Source of the DNA: Orobanche coerulescens | Taxonomy: Eukaryota > Streptophyta > Magnoliopsida > Lamiales > Orobanchaceae | Assembly (NCBI GenBank): GCA_033398695.1 | Contig: CM065815.1 | Span: 8,054,501-8,118,500 of the forward strand | Reading direction: 5' to 3' | Length of the DNA stretch: 64,000 bases | In this document: in pieces, positions 58,739-64,000 of the stretch | Position numbering within the stretch: the stretch's first letter is position 1 | How the letters are laid out: the number at the start of each line of letters is the position of its first letter | Made by a program: the position numbers and the translations under genes | Notes under the pieces: generated by a model | Told to the model about the DNA's origin: nothing | Database searches by the model: none | Seen by the model: the letters and a program-made list of their open reading frames with translations, nothing else

Positions 58739-60680
58739 TTGTGTGTGGATTTATGAAATTTTGTTGATCAAGTCAAATAACTTCTTTGGGATTTGGGGCT
58801 TGTGCGCATTATTATTAAGGATTCATTACGAAAATACCCTTGAGGTTTGACCGAATTACAAAAGAAGAGAGTGAGTTTTTAAAATTACAGAAAGCTGACA
58901 TTTTATTGTCTTACATTTATACATTAGCATTCGCAAGGCAAAAAAAAAAAAAAAAAGAAAAAGAAACATTTGGAATCCTCCCTTTAAAGCATTTATAAAA
59001 AGTATTGCAGTCACCCCCTTAATCTTAAGAGTATGACATTTAACGCCTTAATCTTAACACAATCAAACATGACGAGTATTGTTTGTAATTTTAAAGTTAG
59101 CTGGGCTTTTTTTTTAATTAGGTCAAATCTCAATGTTGCTTTCTGTAAATTTTCCTATCATTAATGATACCAGATTCAGCAAGTCGGCCAACATTTTATT
59201 GGCAAAGCGAAGCCACCTTTACTGGGAGAAATATTTTGGGAAGACTTTAGTTTGTCCATTGAATCCTGACAGACATCTGGTTATTGTTCATTCTTCGTTT
59301 TTTATAAATATTAATATTGATGAGACACTTTCTTCTTGTAGTATTTCGCTTTACAAAAAGACGGGTACGTAAGCTAGTTGATGCTTAGAAACCTGTTTAT
59401 GACGTACCAAACGAGACCTTTTAAATAAACTCAAAAAATAAGTTAAACTTATAAGCTAGCTTATGTTTACAGAGTTTACCAACCATACACTATTTTGCAC
59501 TTCAGGATTGGATTGCAGAGTCCCAAAAAGGATATAAGGAATCAAACATTGGAGACCAATGCACCCACAGGTTAGAAATTAACTGTAAAAAAATACGAAC
59601 ATGTCTACTCTTGGATTCTGTAAGAATTTCTGTAATTCTTTAGTTATTTTTGCTTTTTAATTTGACTTGGCATAAACTAATTCTACTTGTAGAGTTCTCC
59701 GTAAGCAATTATTTTTCGCATCTGTTTTTTAGGTACAAAATTTACATAGAAGGATGGTCATGGTCCGTGAGCGAAAAGTACATTTTAGCCTGTAACTCTC
59801 CTACCTTGCTTATGACACTCCGTTGGTACGATTTCTTCGTAAGGGGGATGATCCCTCAGCACCATTTTTGGCCGGTTAGGGACAACGATAAGTGCAGGTC
59901 TCTAAAATTTGCAGTTGAATGGGGAAACAATCATACAGAAAAGGTAAACCTTTTCATTTTCCAGATACAAAAACCTTATGGTATATTTACTAAAATACCC
60001 CTAAGGTTTTACCCAAATTACAAGAAATTCCGATATTAGCTCTTGGAATTAGGAACACCCCTTTGAGATTTGTGTTCACCTAACAAATATCATTTCTTGA
60101 CTATACATTTTGTTTTAAAAAAAAAAAATCAAGGGGATATTTGTAATTTTGAAAGATGTTTGGGTCTTATTTGTAATTAAACTAGACCTCAGGGGTAGTT
60201 TTTCAATTATCAGAGTCACTCAAAAATATGGCAATTAGACTATACTACATCTTGTAGACGAGGAAATGTACTTAATCATTACGCTCTATGATTTTTTAGG
60301 CTAAGGCCATTGGAGAAGCAGGGAGCCGATATATCCACGAGGATATGAAGATGGAATATGTTTATGACTACATGTTTCATCTGCTAAACGAATATGCAAA
60401 ACTCTTGAAGTACGAACCCACGATTCCTCCAAACGCCACCGAGCTTTGCCTGGAATCAATGGCATGCCCTGCAGATGGGACTTGCAGGAAGTTTATGGAA
60501 GAATCCTTGGAGAAGTCCCCTATTGACTCAATTCCATGCAGAATGCCTCCACCATATGACCCTCAAGAACTCAAGACGTTTATTGCCGAGAAGGTGAAAG
60601 CAACTGAAGAAGTGGAGGCATGGGAGAATCGTTATTGGGACAAACGAAAAACGAGAAGCACTGATAAAAACCGTCTTTAA
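54365..60680 (+). CDS. GT90 glycosyltransferase (Rumi/CAP10-like, DUF821), gene 1
   Basis: Exons 54365-54523, 55360-55913, 58492-58684, 59506-59570, 59733-59943 and 60300-60680 join in frame to 520 codons plus stop, all GT-AG. Residues 1-37 are basic; residues 38-53 (SSAAVLFLLLITLLVF) are a signal anchor, predicting a type II Golgi/ER protein. The lumenal domain has the plant GT90 order: CPEYFRWIHEDL, PDLELMFDCDDRPVV, FPDWSFWGW, PYAYWKGNP, CNVTAQSDWNTRLYVQDW, CTHRYKIYIEGWSWSVSEKY and FFVRGMIPQHHFWPV. The animal relative POGLUT1 (Rumi) glucosylates EGF repeats; for plant members the acceptor is mostly unknown. Start: the only ATG leaving the full anchor. Introns hold many MITEs (intron 2 is 2.6 kb). 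A paralogue follows 1.2 kb downstream in the same direction. Confidence 0.92.
54567..55030. mobile_element. Degenerate hAT-like MITE in GT90-1 intron 1
   Basis: Left edge GGAGGTGTAAATCAATCC resembles the reversed right edge GAAGGTTGAAAATCAAACC. Interior contains two direct copies of ATGAATCGAGCTCGAATAGT and of CATTATGTTACTGAACGAGC. No clear target duplication. Confidence 0.4.
56696..56847. mobile_element. Palindromic MITE in GT90-1 intron 2
   Basis: About 150 bp, near-perfect inverted repeat: CCTAGCAA...ATGCT, GAGAGTGATATAC...CTTGT mirrored around CGGACTCTCAATCGG, with TA at both ends. Confidence 0.78.
57032..57321. mobile_element. Palindromic MITE family X, copy 1 (GT90-1 intron 2)
   Basis: Inverted arms CCCCTCTACTTTGCAAGTTATC ... 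GATAACTTTGCAAAGTAGATG (compared in part) and GTCCCTCTATTATTG ... CAATAATAGAGGGAC. Related to 58037-58284. Confidence 0.7.
57697..57725 (+). mobile_element. 29 bp RTE LINE 3' tail insertion
   Basis: A 16 bp duplication TACAATGATATATTGG (57681-57696, 57726-57741) brackets GATTAAGGTGCC plus (GAT)n, which matches the extreme 3' tail of plant RTE LINEs; compare GTTGGGATGATGATG at 63141-63170. Confidence 0.75.
58037..58284. mobile_element. Palindromic MITE family X, copy 2 (GT90-1 intron 2)
   Basis: Same arms as 57032-57321 (CCCTCTACTTTATAAAGTTA ... TTTGATAACTTTGCAGAGG; TTTATCAAATCAGCCCTCC ... AGGGCTAATTTGATAAACGG). Confidence 0.7.
58700..58738 (+). repeat. (TG)n microsatellite
   Basis: About 18 TG units, 15 bp after the exon 3 donor of GT90-1. 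Confidence 0.95.
58825..59150. mobile_element. MITE family Y in GT90-1 intron 3
   Basis: Left TTACGAAAATACCCTTGAGG...TTGACC and right AATTAGGTCAAATCTCAATG...GTAAATT are inverted versions of one end. Same family as 59987-60211, 62624-63202 and 63658-63894. Confidence 0.6.
59987..60211. mobile_element. MITE family Y in GT90-1 intron 5
   Basis: ACTAAAATACCCCTAAGGTT at the left; inverted ACCTCAGGGGTAGTTTTTCAAT at the right. Confidence 0.6.
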
Positions 60681-61000
60681 TTTCAAACGAATTCGTACTG
60701 CTGTTCAGGATTTTCTTCTTTTCCAATATGGATTTGAATTTAAAGATGAAATGATTCATGTTAGGAAGTGCGAACCGAACTCCACATCGGACATATGTTT
60801 GCGTAATGGGTTAAAAAGTGACCGACACGATTCCCATGTGGTACGAGGTAGGAATAACTGTGGATTCTCAGCAAATGATATCAGAGCAGACCTTCATTTA
60901 GTTTGTTGTGTGAATGGTGAAATAAATTATGGTGGAACGAAGATTGTGAATTTAAAAGGTTGACATTATATAAGGGGAGTCATAAACAAAACTAACCTCT
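60681..61000 (+). other. 3' UTR and spacer after GT90-1
   Basis: Short open frames but no recognised gene; probably 3' UTR followed by intergenic DNA. Confidence 0.4.
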
Positions 61001-61009
61001 GTTTGGTTT

Positions 61010-61400
61010 GGGGTTTGTTCATCACCGAAATTTTTTCGACATACGGCACATCATACCAGAAATATAGTTATGTAAAAAAAAAAAAATCATACCAATACCG
61101 TACTTTATATCGATTTTTGGTGCAATTTTTGCATTTCTGGTATGTATCCGGGTATTTTTCATTTTGAAAATCAGTATCTATTCGGTGTATATGTCGAAAA
61201 TACGAAAAATCATTAAACCCCATACCGTACTATCTGTACCGGTAATATTGTACCGAAAAAATTGGTATACCGAATTTGGTATTTTTTGTTTTCTCGACAT
61301 AGTATGCTCGTATATCAATATTTTTGGTATTTTTTTCCCACCCATGAAAATTTTGCGGTATAGGACTAAGGTGAAAGTGTTGATATTAGATCCAAGGGTC
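61010..61400. mobile_element. Possible old hAT MITE (GGTAT/ATACC-rich)
   Basis: Stretch of ACCGAA, GGTATACC and TACCGTAC words between TTGTTCATCACCGAAATT and TTTTTTTCCCACCCATG, recalling hAT MITEs elsewhere in the window. No target duplication identified. Confidence 0.35.
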
Positions 61401-61751
61401 CACACTTCCTCATATTTCTCAGTCTACTCATAATTATCCCAAATTACTTTTTCAGATGATAAATGTATAGAATTGTAGGGTTAACTCCAATAACCTAAAA
61501 GAAAAAGGAACTAAAAAGTAATTTTCTTACAATTCAGAACGAGAACTGGTAAAACACTAAATTATGGCCACTTCTTATCCTTGGCATTCTCCTTGTTTTT
61601 CTGGCTGGGGTATCCCATCCCCTCACAAAAATGTACCACATTGATTTGAAAATTATTAAATCAATAATATATGATTACAAATACATATTTATATGTTAGT
61701 TCTCCTGCTGCTTGGCTTCTTTCTTTTCTAACTTTCTTTTTCTTTTCCTTA

Positions 61752-61757
<6 letters not shown>

Positions 61758-61806
<49 letters not shown>
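61758..61806 (+). repeat. (AT)n microsatellite upstream of GT90-2
   Basis: About 24 AT units ending 40 bp before the start codon at 61846. Confidence 0.95.
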
Positions 61807-61809
<3 letters not shown>

Positions 61810-61845
61810 TTTTTGGTTGCATAAGAGAAACTTGAATCATCAAAA

Positions 61846-64000
61846 ATGATAGACCGGCATCGGACAAGAGGGGCTCGATCCACCGTCGCTTTTTTTCTCG
61901 TCATTCTGATCATTGTTGCGTTGATCACTCAATGGCTCGACATCGTAAGCCGTCGTTATTTTCCTTTGCAATATCTACCATCTTTTCATTTTAATGTAAT
62001 TCCATCCTTATTTCTAATATTCTCATTTTATTTATTACTATTATTATTATTATATTTTCTTTTTCATTTTTTAGTCAATAGTCACAGGTTCATTACAAAG
62101 TAAAATACACCTCCAAGATTCACCCCACATATATTCACAAGAATTTGATTGTTCCCTCAACTGTTCTCAAATTCCACATGTGGCAACAAATATAATCGAC
62201 CCGCCGACCAATGCATGTCCAGAGTACTTCAGATGGATCCACGAAGATTTAAGGCCTTGGAGAAAAACCGGGATCACAAAGGAGACGGTCGAAAAAGCCA
62301 AGGACGTCGCGCATGTTAGGATCGTCGTAGTGAACGGCAGATTATACACGGAGAAGTACAAAAAAGTGTTTCAGACCAGAGATATTATGACAGTATGGGG
62401 CATATTACAGCTTTTAAGGTTGTACCCGGGGAAACTATCGGACTTGGATTTGATGCTAGAGTGTGGCGACAAACCAGTGATCAGAAGACGCGATTATGGC
62501 AGTCGAAACGCTTCGATCCCTCCGTTGTTTCACTATTGTGGAGATGGATTTAGTTATGATATCGTGCTTCCTGACTGGTCCTTTTGGGGTTGGTAAACTT
62601 TTTAAACTTTTCGGAATTTAGAGTTAATTGCAAAAACACCCCTAAGAATTGGTCTGATTGCAAAAAAAGACGATAGTATTTCAAAACTGCAAACATCTCA
62701 TGATATTTGTTTCTGTTTTACAAATTGCACACTCACGGGAAGGGTATTATCAAATAAAAACAATAAGTACAGTCCTGAAAGGGTGTTCAATATATAAGGG
62801 TGTGTATTTTAATGTTCAAGGTAACTAGATTTTTTGTAATTATGCTCGACAGTAGGGGAGTCATGTTCCATGATGTATGTGTTGATTTTACAATATCAAT
62901 CACGTATTGTGACATGACAATAGCAATTATCTCAAACTCATCGCCGTCTCATGATATTTTCCATATAAATGGAAAAACCTACGATGTTGACGGTTTTGGA
63001 ATTTCGTTCTATTTCTTCTTCATATGAAGGTTGCGACAGGAAGGGCATCCGGCGTAAATGTTATTTGCATGAGTTATGGTGTTAACTAATTTTAGACAAT
63101 TAAACGACACTATAATCTTCATGCCACCGACCCCAACATAGTTGGGATGATGATGATGATGATGATGATGATGCTCGGCAGTAGGGGTAATTTTTGTAAT
63201 TATCGCGTCATGATAATGATGTGGGATAATTGAACTCTAGTAATATGAGCCATGCCATGTTTGTTATTGGTCTTAGAGAGTGATTGCAAACACTAAAAAA
63301 AGTGATCCTCGGCGGGTAATCACTTTTTTTAAGTGTTTCCAAACGCACTCTATTCAAATATATAGGAAGCGATTTGATCTACTTTATACTTTTTGCAGGC
63401 CCGAGGTTAATATCAAGCCATGGGAAGAACTGAAAGAGGATTTAAAAGAAGGTAACAAAAGAATCAAGTGGAAAAATAGAGAACCTTATGCTTATTGGAA
63501 AGGAAATAGTAAGCTAGGCGCTGCAAGGCGCGACTTGGTAAAATGCAATGCCACTGAGGGACAAGATTGGAAAGCTCGAATTTTTGGCATGGTACGGAAG
63601 AACCACGGTATACTACTAAAGTACGAGCCTTGAAAATTAATGAAAAAAATGAAAAGATAATTACAAAAGCTACCCCTAAGTTCTGGTCTAATCACAAAAA
63701 CAAGGTTATCTTCCAAATTAAAAACAACCCCCTGAAAATTTATATTTGTCTCGCAAAAGTGCACCCTCAAGTGGAGACAAGAGGGGAGCTATTTATGGGG
63801 TAAATAAGAACCTCAAGGGGTTATTTGTAATTTAAAAGATAATGTGTTGTTTTTTCTAGTTAGGCAAAACCATAGGGGTAAGTTTTGTAATTAACCCAAA
63901 AATGAAATATCACCTAATTTGTATCCTTAATATTTGAATATTGTAGCATGATGCTTTGACATGTATATCTTTTATAGACAAAAACTTATTTCAGACTGTC
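61846..64000 (+). CDS. GT90 glycosyltransferase (Rumi/CAP10-like), gene 2, 3' end outside the window
   Basis: Exons 61846-61944, 62075-62592 and 63399-63591 give the first 270 codons; the rest lies beyond the window. Intron phases (0, 2, 0) and the exon 3 length (193 nt) are the same as in GT90 gene 1, showing tandem duplication. Residues about 13-27 (STVAFFLVILIIVALI) form a signal anchor after a short basic tail, so a type II lumenal enzyme is predicted. Family blocks: CPEYFRWIHEDLRPW, LSDLDLMLECGDKPV, LPDWSFWGW, NIKPWEEL, PYAYWKGN and LVKCNATEGQDW. The stem (about 34-70) has two cysteines (CSLNC) that gene 1 does not share. An acceptor-like TTTCAG ends at 63994, but it does not start with the expected Asp-Trp codons, so the fourth exon may lie outside. 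Acceptor substrate unknown. Confidence 0.88.
62624..63202. mobile_element. MITE family Y in GT90-2 intron 2, split by a LINE end
   Basis: TTAATTGCAAAAACACCCCT at the left; inverted GTAGGGGTAATTTTTGTAAT at the right. The LINE fragment 62859-63170 is nested in it. Confidence 0.6.
62859..63170 (+). mobile_element. RTE LINE 3' end nested in MITE
   Basis: A 17 bp duplication ATGCTCGRCAGTAGGGG lies at 62842-62858 and 63171-63187 (one mismatch). The insert has GACAGGAAGGGCATCCGGCG, ACCGACCCCAACATAGTTGG and a (GAT)n tail, the usual 3' UTR of plant RTE LINEs. No coding part remains. Confidence 0.8.
63658..63894. mobile_element. MITE family Y in GT90-2 intron 3
   Basis: TAATTACAAAAGCTACCCCT...GGTCTAAT at the left; inverted TAGGGGTAAGTTTTGTAATTA at the right. 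Confidence 0.65.

Noticed and set aside
63140..63180. (GAT)n microsatellite as an independent repeat
   Set aside because: It is the 3' tail of the LINE fragment, as the 17 bp target duplication shows.
1..64000. tRNA, rRNA or organelle-derived segments
   Set aside because: I looked for cloverleaf-like and conserved rRNA words and saw none that I could support; a tRNAscan or rRNA search would be decisive.

Overview
This is nuclear DNA of a flowering plant, most likely a eudicot: GT-AG introns, Ty1/copia and Ty3 chromovirus LTR elements, RTE-type LINEs, many hAT elements and MITEs, and two recognisable plant host gene families. The exact taxon cannot be set from the sequence. Only three host genes are visible, all on the + strand in the last third. 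Everything from about 0.4 to 43.7 kb is transposable-element DNA, nearly all of it nested.

Layout. (1) 0.4-2.1 kb: a degenerate Helitron-like element and a 774 bp palindromic foldback element. (2) 2278-15609: a decayed minus-strand Ty1/copia element with 152 bp LTRs, itself hit by a hAT MITE (3087-3553), by a 6.5 kb LTR element without recognisable gag-pol (4562-11051, TSD CATTT), and by a 0.9 kb hAT element (12435-13343). The 6.5 kb element carries an intact four-exon gene of 803 codons antisense to its LTRs, with its own TATA box. (3) 15.7-16.2 kb: a Helitron-like element with a sister copy at 51.8-52.3 kb. (4) 16652-42560: a six-level nest, each level but one bounded by target-site duplications: MITE > RTE LINE > hAT transposon > tandem LTR-internal-LTR-internal array of a non-coding Ty3 element > chromodomain-bearing Ty3 element > hAT MITE. 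(5) 43833-49634: complete ten-exon gene for a tRNA-specific adenosine deaminase (TAD1/ADAT1 family), with a retroposon inserted exactly at the acceptor of exon 6. (6) 54365-60680 and 61846-end: tandem paralogues of a GT90 (CAP10/Rumi-like, DUF821) glycosyltransferase; the first is complete (520 aa), the second runs off the window after exon 3. Their introns are loaded with MITEs and 5'-truncated RTE LINE ends.

Most interesting signals: arrays of the 12 bp near-palindrome TAGCGCACGCTA packed directly upstream of the TATA boxes in the LTRs of two different nested Ty3 families; the spliced antisense gene in the gag-pol-less element; the duplicated splice acceptor in TAD1; a ladder of short CTTCAG-loop hairpins through the copia element; and a 29 bp LINE insertion recognisable only by its 16 bp target duplication.

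Limits: coordinates, splice sites and repeat edges were read by eye; family names rest on remembered motifs, and no database search or alignment was run.
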